Shown in pieces: positions 17,915 through 26,047 of a stretch of 64,000 nucleotides of DNA. A program made the position numbers and the translations under genes. The notes beneath the pieces were generated by a model. That model was not told the DNA's origin. It saw nothing but the letters and a program-made list of their open reading frames with translations, and did no database searches. This DNA comes from a bacterium (GTDB lineage Bacteria; Bacillota_I; Bacilli_A; Izemoplasmatales; UBA1188): the NCBI GenBank assembly GCA_017541975.1, contig JAFXYB010000022.1:62001-126000 (forward strand), read 5' to 3'. Positions within the stretch are counted from its first letter, which is position 1; every line of letters begins with the position of its first letter.

Positions 17915-19177
17915 ATGGATACAACTATCAATACAAATGAAGAAGTGGTTATAAACACAGAATTTGAAAGGTTAAAAAATAAAAGATGGTTACTCACTAT
18001 TCTTGGCACAATAGTGATGTTTTCTATTGGAATATGTTATGCATGGAGCATATTAAATAGACCAATGAATGCTGAACTAGGCTTTAAAGTAAGTGATCTC
18101 GCTGTAGCCTTTACCATCTTTTCAGTCGTAAATTCTATTTTTGGCATTTTAAGCGGATACATAATAAGATGGATGAAAGGAAGAGTATTTTTAAATCTTA
18201 TAATTTCATCAGCTTTCTTATTTCTATCCTTTTTTATTTCTTCACTCGCAGATAATCTTGCCTTAATATATATAGGCTTTGGTGTATTTGGAGGAATAGG
18301 TGTTACATTTGCCTATAATTCATGTCTGACGGTTGCCTCTCGTTGGTTTAAAGATCATATTGGTGTTGTGAATGGCCTTTTCTTAATGGGATATGGTCTT
18401 GGTTCATTCTTAATAGGTAAAGTTTATTCGGCTTTTATATCAAACGGTTCTAACTGGAGAGATGTATTTTTATATTTTGGTATTTATCTTGCGATACTTC
18501 TTATTATTTCTTCACTGCTCTTAAGAGTGCCACCAAAAGATTATCAAACTCCACCTCCAAAACCAAAAATTAGAAAACAACCTATTGAGGCAATTGAGTG
18601 TACTCCGCTTGAACTTCTTAAAAGAAAATCATTCTACTATTTATTCTTCATGGGACTATTCATGATGCTTGTCTCTATGTCCATAATTTCTAATGCGAGT
18701 TATATCGTTACTGAAGTATCTCCTCTAACCACAGAAGCTAATATTGCGACAATCGTTGGTTTAATATCAATATTTAACGCTCTTGGAAGAATCTTAATCG
18801 GATTCATAAATGATTACCTTGGTGTTCGTTATAACATAGTTATAAGTACATCATTCCAAGTTTTTGCAATATTCCTTTTAGGCTTTGCAGTAATGAGTGG
18901 AAGTTTAGCATTTCTCATTATCTGTTTTATATTATTTGGTATAGGCGCTGGCATGACAGCGACATTAGGCGCTAATGTAACACTATTATTCTTCGGACAA
19001 AAGCATTACCAAGTAAATATTCAAATAGTAATGCTTGTCGGTGGACTTGGATCACTAGGAGCTATGCTTATGGGATTCCTCTATGATTCAATGGGCACAT
19101 TCGTATGGCCAATATTCATTATTGGCGCAATGGGTGTCCTAGGACTCGTATCTGCATTATTATTAAAACGACCATAG
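17915..19177 (+). CDS. OFA-type (MFS) transporter
   Basis: 420 residues and twelve predicted helices. The N-terminal segment FSIGICYAWSILNRPMNAELGF with a Trp-Ser-Ile before a polar loop is typical of the oxalate/formate antiporter family, and YNSCLTVASRWFKDHIGVVNGLFLMGYGLGSF is the conserved MFS helix 4-5 block. The cargo of this branch is usually a monocarboxylate, but specificity is not readable here. Ribosome site: AGGGGA. Its stop is followed by 8 bp to the fRMsr start. Confidence 0.88.
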   Translation: MDTTINTNEEVVINTEFERLKNKRWLLTILGTIVMFSIGICYAWSILNRPMNAELGFKVSDLAVAFTIFSVVNSIFGILSGYIIRWMKGRVFLNLIISSAFLFLSFFISSLADNLALIYIGFGVFGGIGVTFAYNSCLTVASRWFKDHIGVVNGLFLMGYGLGSFLIGKVYSAFISNGSNWRDVFLYFGIYLAILLIISSLLLRVPPKDYQTPPPKPKIRKQPIEAIECTPLELLKRKSFYYLFFMGLFMMLVSMSIISNASYIVTEVSPLTTEANIATIVGLISIFNALGRILIGFINDYLGVRYNIVISTSFQVFAIFLLGFAVMSGSLAFLIICFILFGIGAGMTATLGANVTLLFFGQKHYQVNIQIVMLVGGLGSLGAMLMGFLYDSMGTFVWPIFIIGAMGVLGLVSALLLKRP

Positions 19178-19185
19178 GTATAAAT

Positions 19186-19641
19186 ATGACTAATTACAAA
19201 CTCTTAAATGAACAATTAAAATCCATAATAGAAGGAGTAGAATCAAATATATCTAATCTTGCGAACGCAAGTGCTTTAATCTATAATACTCTAGAGAATA
19301 TAAACTGGGCTGGATTTTATCTTATAGATAAAGACTACCTATTATTAGGACCATTTCAAGGTAAGGTTGCCTGCACAAAGATAAAAGTAGGAAGTGGTGT
19401 TTGTGGTACTGCAATTAAGAATATGAGAACCTTAGTTGTACCAAATGTCCATGAATTCAAAGGCCACATCGCCTGTGATACTGACTCTAATAGTGAGATT
19501 GTAGTTCCACTAATTAAGGATGGAAAGGCATATGGTGTATTAGATATTGATAGCCCAATATTTGATAGATTTAAAGAAGAAGATAGAGAAGGATTAGAAG
19601 CATTTAGAGATATATTAATTAATTCTATTAATTTAGAATAA
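19186..19641 (+). CDS. msrC: Free methionine-(R)-sulfoxide reductase (GAF-domain, fRMsr)
   Basis: 151 residues, a single GAF domain. Motifs: NWAGFYLID, LLLGPFQGKVACTKIKVGSGVCGTAI and HEFKGHIACDTDSNSEIVVPL, which contain the three conserved cysteines (VACTK, GVCGT, IACD) used in the reductase mechanism. It reduces the free R-epimer of methionine sulfoxide. The ATG at 19186 is used; an upstream reading inside the transporter gene is only a frame shadow. A weak AGGT site precedes it. The gene is followed directly by the infC promoter. Confidence 0.92.
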   Translation: MTNYKLLNEQLKSIIEGVESNISNLANASALIYNTLENINWAGFYLIDKDYLLLGPFQGKVACTKIKVGSGVCGTAIKNMRTLVVPNVHEFKGHIACDTDSNSEIVVPLIKDGKAYGVLDIDSPIFDRFKEEDREGLEAFRDILINSINLE

Positions 19642-19648
19642 ATTTTTG

Positions 19649-19677
19649 TTGACAAAGATAAATTAGAATAGTATAAT
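19649..19677 (+). promoter_or_regulatory. Promoter of the infC-rpmI-rplT operon
   Basis: Perfect consensus boxes: TTGACA at 19649-19654 and TATAAT at 19672-19677, with a 17-bp spacer. Such a strong promoter fits a ribosomal-protein operon. Confidence 0.95.
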
Positions 19678-19683
19678 ACACGA

Positions 19684-19800
19684 GGAAATAGAAAGATGAA
19701 GGTCCACTTCACACCTGAGAATCGCTTGAGAATCTAGGTAAAAGAGCTAAAAATAGATTATTCTTAGTTTTTAAAAGTGGGCTTATGTCCACTTTTTATT
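19684..19800 (+). promoter_or_regulatory. L20-type attenuator leader of infC-rpmI-rplT
   Basis: The leader ends in an intrinsic terminator (stem AAAAGTGG 19773-19780 / CCACTTTT 19789-19796, then T-rich). An early segment, GTCCACTT at 19702-19709, can pair instead with AAGTGGGC at 19775-19782 (8 bp including one G-U), which would break the terminator. This mutually exclusive pairing is that of the L20 leader known in Bacillus, where excess L20 stabilises the terminated form. Confidence 0.85.
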
Positions 19801-19828
19801 TTCAAAAATATTTTAAGAGGTGAATATC

Positions 19829-20383
19829 ATTAAGTACGCTTACATTCAAAAACCAGTAAAGAAAGAAGGAAATTTAGTCAACGAAAACATTCGTTTTCCA
19901 AAAGTAATGGTAATTTTAGAAGATGGAACTAGTCTTGGCGTTATCGATACAAACAAAGCTATCGATGAAGCTTACAAAAGAGATTTAGATTTAGTTTGTG
20001 TTGCACCACAAGCTAATCCTCCAGTATGCAAAATTCTCAACTACTCTAAATTCAGATATGAAAAAGAGAAGAAGGAGAAAGAAGCACTAAAGAACCAGAA
20101 GATTATTGAAGTTAAAGAAATTCAATTATCTCCAGTTATTATGGAGCATGATTTTAATACGAAATTATCGCAAGCTCAAAAGTTCTTATCTCAAGGAAAT
20201 AAAGTAAAAGTTACCATTAGAATGTTTAGAAGATTTATGCCACTTTTAGATCAAGCTTTAAATAATGTGAATGTATTTGCCGAAAAATTATCTGAAATTG
20301 CAACTACAGATGGCAAAAAAGCTGTTCTAGATGGAAATACAATTTCACTCATGATATCACCAATCAAGAAGAAAACAAAATAA
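19829..20383 (+). CDS. infC: Translation initiation factor IF-3, probable AUU start
   Basis: 184 residues from ATT at 19829. Motifs: VNENIRFPKVMVILEDGTSLGVIDTNKAI (N domain), then DLVCVAPQANPPVCKILNYSKFRYE, the conserved P-P-V-C-K-I-x-x-Y-x-K-x-x-Y hinge, then the C domain ending IAT-x-x-G, SPIKKK. The only in-frame GTG upstream (19820) overlaps the ribosome site AAGAGGTGA (19814-19822) and so cannot be used. ATT at 19829 sits at correct spacing, and infC in many bacteria starts with AUU, which lets IF-3 repress its own translation. It is followed by rpmI and rplT. Confidence 0.95.
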   Translation: MKYAYIQKPVKKEGNLVNENIRFPKVMVILEDGTSLGVIDTNKAIDEAYKRDLDLVCVAPQANPPVCKILNYSKFRYEKEKKEKEALKNQKIIEVKEIQLSPVIMEHDFNTKLSQAQKFLSQGNKVKVTIRMFRRFMPLLDQALNNVNVFAEKLSEIATTDGKKAVLDGNTISLMISPIKKKTK

Positions 20384-20397
20384 AGGAGATATATAAT

Positions 20398-20595
20398 ATG
20401 CCAAAAATGAAATCACATGGTGGAACTAAGAAGAGATTCAAAGTTACAGCTACTGGCAAAATCATAAGAGGCCAGGCTTATAGAGACCACCTACATAGTC
20501 ACAAGAAAGCTTCTGTCAAGAGATCACTTAGAAGCGATAAAGTAGTTTGCACATCTGATGCTAAAGCAGTAAGACGTCAAGCTCCATATTTATAG
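20398..20595 (+). CDS. rpmI: 50S ribosomal protein L35
   Basis: 65 residues. MPKMKSHGGTKKRFKVTATGKI is the conserved N terminus, and the C terminus has ASVKRSLR. It binds 23S rRNA and lies between infC and rplT as in nearly all bacteria. Ribosome site: AAGGAGA 10 bp upstream of the ATG. Confidence 0.98.
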   Translation: MPKMKSHGGTKKRFKVTATGKIIRGQAYRDHLHSHKKASVKRSLRSDKVVCTSDAKAVRRQAPYL

Positions 20596-20608
20596 GAGGA
20601 AATAAACA

Positions 20609-20965
20609 ATGGCAAGAGTAAAAACTGGTAAAACAAATCATCAAAGACATCTTAAAGTCTTAAAACTTGCAAAGGGCTACTTCGGTGGTAAACATTGTTT
20701 ATATAAGAGTGCTCATGAACAAGTTATGCATAGTGGTAAATATGCATACAACGACAGAAGAAAGAACAAAAGCAACTTCAGAAAACTTTGGATTCAAAGA
20801 ATCAATGCTGCTGCAAGAATGAACGATCTTTCTTATTCAATGTTAATGCATGGCTTAAAGCTTGCTAACATCAACATCAACCGTAAGGTTCTTGCTGAAA
20901 TCGCTGTTGCAGATGCTAGTGGATTTGCTGCTATCTGCGATCAAGCTAAAGCTGCTTTAAATTAA
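20609..20965 (+). CDS. rplT: 50S ribosomal protein L20
   Basis: 118 residues. MARVKTGK and the basic helix with [25 protein letters not shown] are typical, as are [19 protein letters not shown] and the C-terminal [25 protein letters not shown]. It is needed for early 50S assembly, and in Bacillus it controls its own operon through the leader listed above. Ribosome site: AGGAGG. Confidence 0.98.
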   Translation: MARVKTGKTNHQRHLKVLKLAKGYFGGKHCLYKSAHEQVMHSGKYAYNDRRKNKSNFRKLWIQRINAAARMNDLSYSMLMHGLKLANININRKVLAEIAVADASGFAAICDQAKAALN

Positions 20966-20974
20966 TCAATCAAA

Positions 20975-21005
20975 AAAAATATTGGACAGGCTCCAATATT
21001 TTTTT
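20975..21005. terminator. Bidirectional terminator, rplT and ispG
   Basis: Stem AAATATTGGA / TCCAATATTT, loop CAGGC, with an A run on the left and a T run on the right. It ends 3 bp before the minus-strand ispG stop and serves both convergent operons. Confidence 0.9.
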
Positions 21006-21007
21006 AT

Positions 21008-22051
21008 TTAAAAATTAATAATTTCTTTTTTAAGTTTCTCAATTGCTTCATCTGGAGTTCCCTTAAATACGACAACACCTTTTTTGAATAAAACACCTTG
21101 TTTAGAGATGAAGGCTACACCCATATCGGCATCTTTTGCCTCTCCTGGTCCATTCACAAGACACCCCATTACGGCAACTGTAATCTTTTTGTCTACAGTT
21201 TTTAAGAATGTGTCAATTTCTTTAGCGTATTTTTCAAGATCAACCTCGGTTCTGCCACAAGTAGGACAACTGATTAAATCAGGTGAATCTAAGAGCCCAA
21301 GAGATTTTAATATTCCTTTTGCTGCATAGACTTCTCTGACAGGATTTCCCGTGAGAGATACTCTGAGAGTATCCCCTATGCCATCCTCAATTAGTGTGCC
21401 AAGTGCGATAGATGATTTAATTATTGCATCATCACCAACTCCTGATTCAGTAAGTCCAATATGAAGAGGATAATCATATAATTTAGATATCTCTCTATAT
21501 GCCTCAATTGTGTCAAGCACATTAGATAGTTTTACGGATAATACAATCTTTTTAAGGCCTAGTATTTTAACCTTTTCTATATATCTTTCTAAACTTAAAA
21601 CACACTTTTTTACATTTGATATTTCAAGTTTATCGATATCCTTTTCAATGCTTCCAGAATTAACACCTATTCTTACTGGAATATCATATTCAATACATTT
21701 ATCAATTAGTGCTTTAAGCTTATCATCGCTACCGATATTTCCAGGATTAAATCTAATCTTATCGACACCATTTTCAATCGCGATAATACCCAGTTCATAG
21801 TTAAAATGGATATCCGCAACAATAGGCACATTAACAGCCTTCTTGATATCCTTTATCATCATGGCGTCTTCCTTAGTTTTAATCGCAACTCTTACGATAT
21901 CACATCCAGCATTTTCAAGTTCTAAACATTCCTTTATGCACGCATCTTTATCGCTTGGAAGATGTGTAGACATCGATTGAATTAAAATCCTACTATCGCC
22001 ACCGATTTCTTTATTTCCAATTTTAAATTTGATCGTCTTTTTTCTATTCAT
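21008..22051 (-). CDS. ispG: 4-hydroxy-3-methylbut-2-en-1-yl diphosphate synthase
   Basis: 347 residues. The N terminus has ILIQSMSTHLPSDKDACIKECLELENAGCDIVRVAI; HFNYELGIIAIENGVDKIRFNPGNIG is the conserved barrel block; the C-terminal [4Fe-4S] site holds SCPTCGR and AVMGCLVNGPGEAKDADMGVA. The enzyme reduces MEcPP in the non-mevalonate isoprenoid route. Length is typical of bacterial IspG. TATAAT lies only 6 nt before the ATG, implying a leaderless mRNA. Confidence 0.97.
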   Translation of the reverse strand: MNRKKTIKFKIGNKEIGGDSRILIQSMSTHLPSDKDACIKECLELENAGCDIVRVAIKTKEDAMMIKDIKKAVNVPIVADIHFNYELGIIAIENGVDKIRFNPGNIGSDDKLKALIDKCIEYDIPVRIGVNSGSIEKDIDKLEISNVKKCVLSLERYIEKVKILGLKKIVLSVKLSNVLDTIEAYREISKLYDYPLHIGLTESGVGDDAIIKSSIALGTLIEDGIGDTLRVSLTGNPVREVYAAKGILKSLGLLDSPDLISCPTCGRTEVDLEKYAKEIDTFLKTVDKKITVAVMGCLVNGPGEAKDADMGVAFISKQGVLFKKGVVVFKGTPDEAIEKLKKEIINF

Positions 22052-22057
22052 GTTTTA

Positions 22058-22066
22058 ATTATACCA
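22058..22066 (-). promoter_or_regulatory. Extended -10 of ispG, leaderless layout
   Basis: On the minus strand TGGTATAAT (extended -10, TGNTATAAT) ends 6 nt before the ATG, and no ribosome site fits between. A transcript would start at or very near the A of ATG. Confidence 0.65.
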
Positions 22067-22191
22067 TCAATTTGTTAATAAAATATTTAAATATAATTTA
22101 AAACTATTAATTTCAATAAATAAAAACTTGATTTATGTTTAAAATAATGCTAATATTCTTAATAGAATAAAAATGGAGGCAGAAGCTAAAG

Positions 22192-22350
22192 ATGGCTGAT
22201 GGAAGATTAAGCTTTGTATTAAAATGTAGTGAATGCGGTAGCGAAAACTACAATGGTACAAGAAACAAAAAATTACATTCAGAAAAAATGGAAGTTTTAA
22301 AATACTGCAGAGTTTGCAATAAGAAAACTGTCCACAAAGAAAAGAAATAA
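22192..22350 (+). CDS. rpmG: 50S ribosomal protein L33
   Basis: 52 residues, MADGRLSFVLKCSECGSENY followed by a basic stretch and C-R-V-C-N-KKTVHKEKK. Two CxxC pairs (C12/C15 and C39/C42) form the zinc ribbon of the Zn-containing L33 type. GGAGG lies at 22175-22179. It is a single-gene unit followed by a terminator. Confidence 0.95.
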   Translation: MADGRLSFVLKCSECGSENYNGTRNKKLHSEKMEVLKYCRVCNKKTVHKEKK

Positions 22351-22353
22351 AAT

Positions 22354-22379
22354 AAAACTTCAATTTGAAGTTTTTTTTA
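22354..22379 (+). terminator. Rho-independent terminator after rpmG
   Basis: Nine-bp stem around CTTCA / TGAAG with a 3-nt loop, followed by eight T residues. Confidence 0.92.
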
Positions 22380-22401
22380 TTTTTTATAGTATAATTTAGA
22401 T

Positions 22402-23043
22402 ATGAGAATACTAAGAGTAAGTGATGCTATTTATGAAGAGAACTGTTATATAGTTATAAAGGACAATGATGCAACAATAATTGATCCTGGTTTTAACTAT
22501 CGAAAAATTGTCGATTTCTTCGATAAAAATGGCATAACTCCATCAAGAATAATTCTAACTCATGGTCATATAGACCATATCTCTGATATCGATAAATTAT
22601 CAGAAAAGTATAAAGATATCCCAATCTATATACATGAGGAAGATTCAGATTTCCTCTTTGATGGTTACTTAAACTGCAGTTCTCATTTTGGCGCAACTAA
22701 AACATATCCAATGACTCTAAATGTTATTCAGGTAAAAGGAAAAGAAGCAAATATCGATGGCTTTAAAACTTACCTTACACCAGGTCACACAAGAGGAAGT
22801 ATGGTTATAAAGATAGATGATAAACTCTTTACTGGTGATACGCTGTTTGCCGGGTCAATTGGTAGATCCGACCTACCTACTGCCTCAGAATCTAAATTAA
22901 AAGAGTCACTTGAATTTATCAAAAAATCATTCTCCAAATCTACTACAATCTATCCTGGACACTACGATATGACAACTCTCAAAAAAGAGATAGATTCTAA
23001 TCCGTATCTAATTAAAAAACGTAAAGGATTCTTTAGCAAATGA
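22402..23043 (+). CDS. MBL-fold metallo-hydrolase (glyoxalase II-like)
   Basis: 213 residues. The zinc-site motif THGHIDHISD (H-x-H-x-D-H) is at residues 53-62, followed by TPGHTRGSMVIK, FTGDTLFAGSIGRSDLP and YPGHYDMTTL near the C terminus, all hallmarks of the YcbL/glyoxalase II-like group that hydrolyses thioesters. The TATAAT at 22390-22395 ends 6 nt before the ATG and no ribosome site is present, so the mRNA may be leaderless. Its stop overlaps the guanylate kinase start (ATGA). Confidence 0.93.
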   Translation: MRILRVSDAIYEENCYIVIKDNDATIIDPGFNYRKIVDFFDKNGITPSRIILTHGHIDHISDIDKLSEKYKDIPIYIHEEDSDFLFDGYLNCSSHFGATKTYPMTLNVIQVKGKEANIDGFKTYLTPGHTRGSMVIKIDDKLFTGDTLFAGSIGRSDLPTASESKLKESLEFIKKSFSKSTTIYPGHYDMTTLKKEIDSNPYLIKKRKGFFSK

Positions 23044-23576
23044 TAATATTAATTGGGCCATCCGCAAGTGGAAAGACAGAAGTAGTTAAATATTTAGTTA
23101 ATAATTATGGTTATACCAAGCTAGTAACCAACACCACAAGAGAAAAAAGAATTGGTGAAATCGATGGTAAAGATTATAATTTTATAACCAAGGAAGATTT
23201 CCTATCTAAACTCAAAAATAACGAGTTTTTTGAATATGTTGAATATAATTCAAATTTCTACGGAACACTTAAAAAAGATATCACCAAAGAAAAAGTAGTA
23301 ATACTTGAACCAAAGGGATATCAAGCATATAGACATTCATCCCTTGAGGGTATTGTCTCATTCTATTTAGACACAAGAGATGATATAAGATTTGAAAGGA
23401 TGTTAAAAAGAGGAGACAAAGAAGAAAAAATCAAAGAGAGAATTGACAGCGATGGTATCATCTTCAACAGAGAATCAATTGATGGAGTTGACTATATCTT
23501 AAATTCAAATGACCTCACAGTTCCTGAACTTGCGATAGAAATTGATAAATTATATAGACAAGCATTTAAAAAGTAG
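23040..23576 (+). CDS. Guanylate kinase-like protein
   Basis: 178 residues. P-loop GPSASGKT at residues 6-13, followed by TNTTREKRIGEIDGKDYNFITKEDF, the guanylate-binding region (T-T-R-x-x-R-x-G-E-x-x-G-x-D-Y-x-F). FFEYVEYNSNFYGT matches the E-x-x-x-Y-x-G-x-x-Y-G-T block. The C-terminal lid is simplified. Guanylate kinase makes GDP from GMP; whether this is the main one or a paralogue cannot be judged from the window. It is encoded 4 bp overlapping with the MBL hydrolase. Confidence 0.85.
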   Translation: MIILIGPSASGKTEVVKYLVNNYGYTKLVTNTTREKRIGEIDGKDYNFITKEDFLSKLKNNEFFEYVEYNSNFYGTLKKDITKEKVVILEPKGYQAYRHSSLEGIVSFYLDTRDDIRFERMLKRGDKEEKIKERIDSDGIIFNRESIDGVDYILNSNDLTVPELAIEIDKLYRQAFKK

Positions 23577-23594
23577 ACCTTTTGGTCTACTTTT
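23569..23594. terminator. Terminator, overlapping 3' ends of gmk-like and PH-domain genes
   Basis: Stem AAAAGTAGACC / GGTCTACTTTT with a TTTT loop, overlapping the stop codon of the plus-strand gene and reaching the minus-strand stop at 23587. It is symmetrical enough to work in both directions. Confidence 0.85.
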
Positions 23595-24846
23595 GTTTTA
23601 ATTCAGAGGCATCATTGAGTGATGTTACTTGGCTGAATTTCTTATCGTATATAGAATAGGTAATAGTCCTATAACCTCTAAATGATCTTTCAATCTTAAT
23701 TCTCTTGATTGTTTCATACTTCATAACTCTATATAGTGATATGATGAATTTACATTTAATGATTAATCTTTCATTATCAATAATCGTATATGTATCAATA
23801 TTAAAGATAGATGTGATGATAAGAAGAAGCATAAACATCGATATTCCCCCAACGATATTGAATATCATTATTGGAATAGTGACAATTAAAGATACAAGTG
23901 TATAGATTAAAAATAGTGGTAGAATTGTTTTTCCTCTTATAGTCTTATTAATAATAATTAATAAATCTTTTTCGATGTTTTCTCTATGCATTGGTATATA
24001 CACAACTCTAAGCTTAGATATAACAATCATCATAGTATAACTATTTAATGTATTGGCGAAAGGGCCACCGATAATAGTTACATCATCAAGCTTAGATTTT
24101 GGTAAGTAATAATTATTCTTAAATAATAATCCTTTTTGCATATGAATATTGTGTTCATCAACTTTAGATATTAAGTTAGATGAATGCATAGTGAAATATA
24201 GTAGAGATATAATAAATACTAGTGTATAGAACATAAAACCAATAAACAATAATCTTGGAATACCATCGATAATAAATCCAAAGATAAAGTTATAGATTAA
24301 TGTCAGAAGAATGGCAGTAAATATTGAATCATAAACAAACGATTCAATTACCTTACTGTCTCTAAAGAATTCTTCATTCTTCTTAAATGGTTTCTTACTA
24401 TCAGTTTTAACCTTTAAAGTATCGTTGATGATATTTATAGAATCATCTTTTTCAATATATATAGCAAGAATCCTTCTTTCATCTAAAGTATAAATAGTAA
24501 GTTTTTCTAAGTAAAAAAGAGATAAAAGGAAATTTGTGCTGATTCTGATAATTATTTTTTCATTATTGAAGAATGAAACAGTTTTTCTATCAAAAAATAA
24601 GAATTTATATCTTTTTTCAATATATTTATCAGTAACAGTGTAATTGAGTGGAAGAAGTATTATTAGTAGTATAGAGTAGATAACAACATACAAAACAAAA
24701 TAGAATAAACCAATTAGAATAATGTTATTGTTAAAGAATTTTTCAAAGATGTAATTATTCCAAGGTAGAATGATGATTGAGAAGATGATAGTTAAGAATA
24801 ATGCTCTAGATAAGATGAAGACATTTTTATGTTTAAGATTTCTCAT
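23587..24846 (-). CDS. Bacterial PH-domain membrane protein (YdbT-like)
   Basis: 419 residues. Membrane helices pair with repeated bacterial PH (bPH2) units: one near residues 60-130, one near 210-290 (HMQKGLLFKNNYYLPKSKLDDVTIIGGP), and a last unit near 350-415 (IKRIKIERSFRGYRTITYS). This two-to-three-unit arrangement is that of the YdbT family, encoded beside YdbS in Bacillus, where the pair has been linked to resistance to certain antimicrobial peptides. Its ATG overlaps the upstream PH gene's end by 14 bp. Confidence 0.82.
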   Translation of the reverse strand: MRNLKHKNVFILSRALFLTIIFSIIILPWNNYIFEKFFNNNIILIGLFYFVLYVVIYSILLIILLPLNYTVTDKYIEKRYKFLFFDRKTVSFFNNEKIIIRISTNFLLSLFYLEKLTIYTLDERRILAIYIEKDDSINIINDTLKVKTDSKKPFKKNEEFFRDSKVIESFVYDSIFTAILLTLIYNFIFGFIIDGIPRLLFIGFMFYTLVFIISLLYFTMHSSNLISKVDEHNIHMQKGLLFKNNYYLPKSKLDDVTIIGGPFANTLNSYTMMIVISKLRVVYIPMHRENIEKDLLIIINKTIRGKTILPLFLIYTLVSLIVTIPIMIFNIVGGISMFMLLLIITSIFNIDTYTIIDNERLIIKCKFIISLYRVMKYETIKRIKIERSFRGYRTITYSIYDKKFSQVTSLNDASELKQK

Positions 24847-25291
24847 GTTCCATCCTCTTTTCTAAGATATTTAGAAACGTTTCTAAATCATCTTCATCGT
24901 AAATATAGAGATTGTAACGCTGTTTCTTTAGCAAAAACTTAATATTTTTCACCTTATCTTTGTGATAAAAAGCTTTAAAAACTTTTATATCATATAGTAG
25001 GTATTCTTTAAAATTATCATTTGTCTTATCATTAATTATGAGTTTATCATCATCAACTTCTATAACTATATTCTTTAACATCATTGTTTCATGGACTAAA
25101 AAATAATATACAAGTCCAATAAACCCAAGTTCAATGACAGTTACAATAATTAGTAATATCAAACCATTATCGAATAATATTTTTACAAAATAAAAGAAGA
25201 GCCAGATAAGTAGCCCTATGATAATAAGGAGTGCGCTAATCGCCTCTATTAACATAACCTTAAACTTTGATTTAGAGTATTCGAGTTTCAT
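24833..25291 (-). CDS. Bacterial PH-domain membrane protein (YdbS-like)
   Basis: 152 residues starting MKLEYSKSKFKVML. The ATG at 25291 is chosen because a well-formed promoter (TTGACT-17-TACAAT at 25336-25308) lies immediately upstream, so longer readings would start inside the promoter. Two membrane helices are followed by a single PH unit (KLIINDKTNDNFKEYLLYDIKVFKAF). It is the small partner of the larger PH protein with which it overlaps, the usual YdbS/YdbT pairing. Confidence 0.78.
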   Translation of the reverse strand: MKLEYSKSKFKVMLIEAISALLIIIGLLIWLFFYFVKILFDNGLILLIIVTVIELGFIGLVYYFLVHETMMLKNIVIEVDDDKLIINDKTNDNFKEYLLYDIKVFKAFYHKDKVKNIKFLLKKQRYNLYIYDEDDLETFLNILEKRMEHEKS

Positions 25292-25307
25292 TTTATTACC
25301 TAATAAA

Positions 25308-25336
25308 ATTGTATTGTTTTTTCTTCTTAAAGTCAA
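25308..25336 (-). promoter_or_regulatory. Promoter of the PH-domain operon
   Basis: On the minus strand TTGACT (25336-25331) and TACAAT (25313-25308) are separated by 17 bp, giving a leader of only about ten bases before the ATG at 25291. Confidence 0.8.
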
Positions 25337-25346
25337 ATGACTTAAT

Positions 25347-25366
25347 ACAAATATTTAAATATTTGT
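25347..25366. promoter_or_regulatory. 20-bp perfect palindrome between divergent operons, likely operator
   Basis: The sequence reads ACAAATATTT followed by its exact reverse complement. It sits between the -35 of the minus-strand PH promoter (25331-25336) and a -10-like TAAAAT (25369-25374) for the plus-strand ABC gene, where a dimeric repressor could control both. It lacks a T run, so it is not a terminator. Confidence 0.6.
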
Positions 25367-25391
25367 GGTAAAATCATTATAGAAGGTATTT

Positions 25392-26045
25392 ATGGACATT
25401 ATTGAGGTAAAAGATTTAAGAATAAATGTGAATAACGATTATTATCTAGAAAACATTTCTTTTAGCATTCAAGAAAAAGAAACAGCTATTTTGGTTGCGC
25501 CAAAAATAGAGGCAAGCGCAATACTGAAAGCCATATATCTAGATAAGAAGGCAATAGATGGTGAGATCTATTATTTTAATGAGTCTATAAACAAATACAA
25601 TAGAAGTGATATCGATGAATGGCATGCGAATGATATATCATATATCGATAATAATGATGGTCTATTCTTCAATTTAAATATCAAAGAAAATATCACTCTT
25701 CCTCAATCAATAAACAGAGTTGAGATTGATAAAGATTATTTAAATGAAATAATAAATGTTTTAAATATTAACGAATTAATGAATAAATATCCAATTGAAT
25801 TATCACAGTATGAAAGGTTAAAAGTAAATATCGCAAGGGCGGTTATTTCTAAACCATATATTGTTTTAATCGATAATGCTTTTGATTTTCTAAATCAAGA
25901 ACACAAAGAAGAAGCATTCAAACTACTAAATACCTTAAGTAGTATGTTTAATATTGCCTTATTCCATGCGACCACAGATATCAATATGCTCAAGTTTGGT
26001 ACCAAGAAGCTTGTACTCGAAGAAGGTATCTTAAGCGAATTATAA
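25392..26045 (+). CDS. ABC-type ATPase-like protein with lost nucleotide-binding motifs
   Basis: 217 residues. The overall ABC-ATPase layout is present: VKDLRINVN-x-x-YYLENISFSI at the start, a Q-loop-like stretch, an ABC-helix region (LSQYERLKVNIARAV, residues 138-152) and an H-loop (LFHATTD). However, Walker A reads LVAPKIEASAILKAI, with neither the Gly-x-x-Gly pattern nor the Lys-Ser/Thr. Walker B ends IDNAFD, with Asn in place of the catalytic Glu, and the signature LSGGQ is replaced by LSQYE. The protein is therefore unlikely to hydrolyse ATP. It is followed by its permease 2 bp downstream. Ribosome site AGAAGG. Confidence 0.85.
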   Translation: MDIIEVKDLRINVNNDYYLENISFSIQEKETAILVAPKIEASAILKAIYLDKKAIDGEIYYFNESINKYNRSDIDEWHANDISYIDNNDGLFFNLNIKENITLPQSINRVEIDKDYLNEIINVLNINELMNKYPIELSQYERLKVNIARAVISKPYIVLIDNAFDFLNQEHKEEAFKLLNTLSSMFNIALFHATTDINMLKFGTKKLVLEEGILSEL

Positions 26046-26047
26046 TC

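Noticed and set aside
19820-19828. GTG start of infC at 19820
   Set aside because: The GTG lies within the AAGAGGTGA ribosome site, leaving no spacing; ATT 19829 fits.
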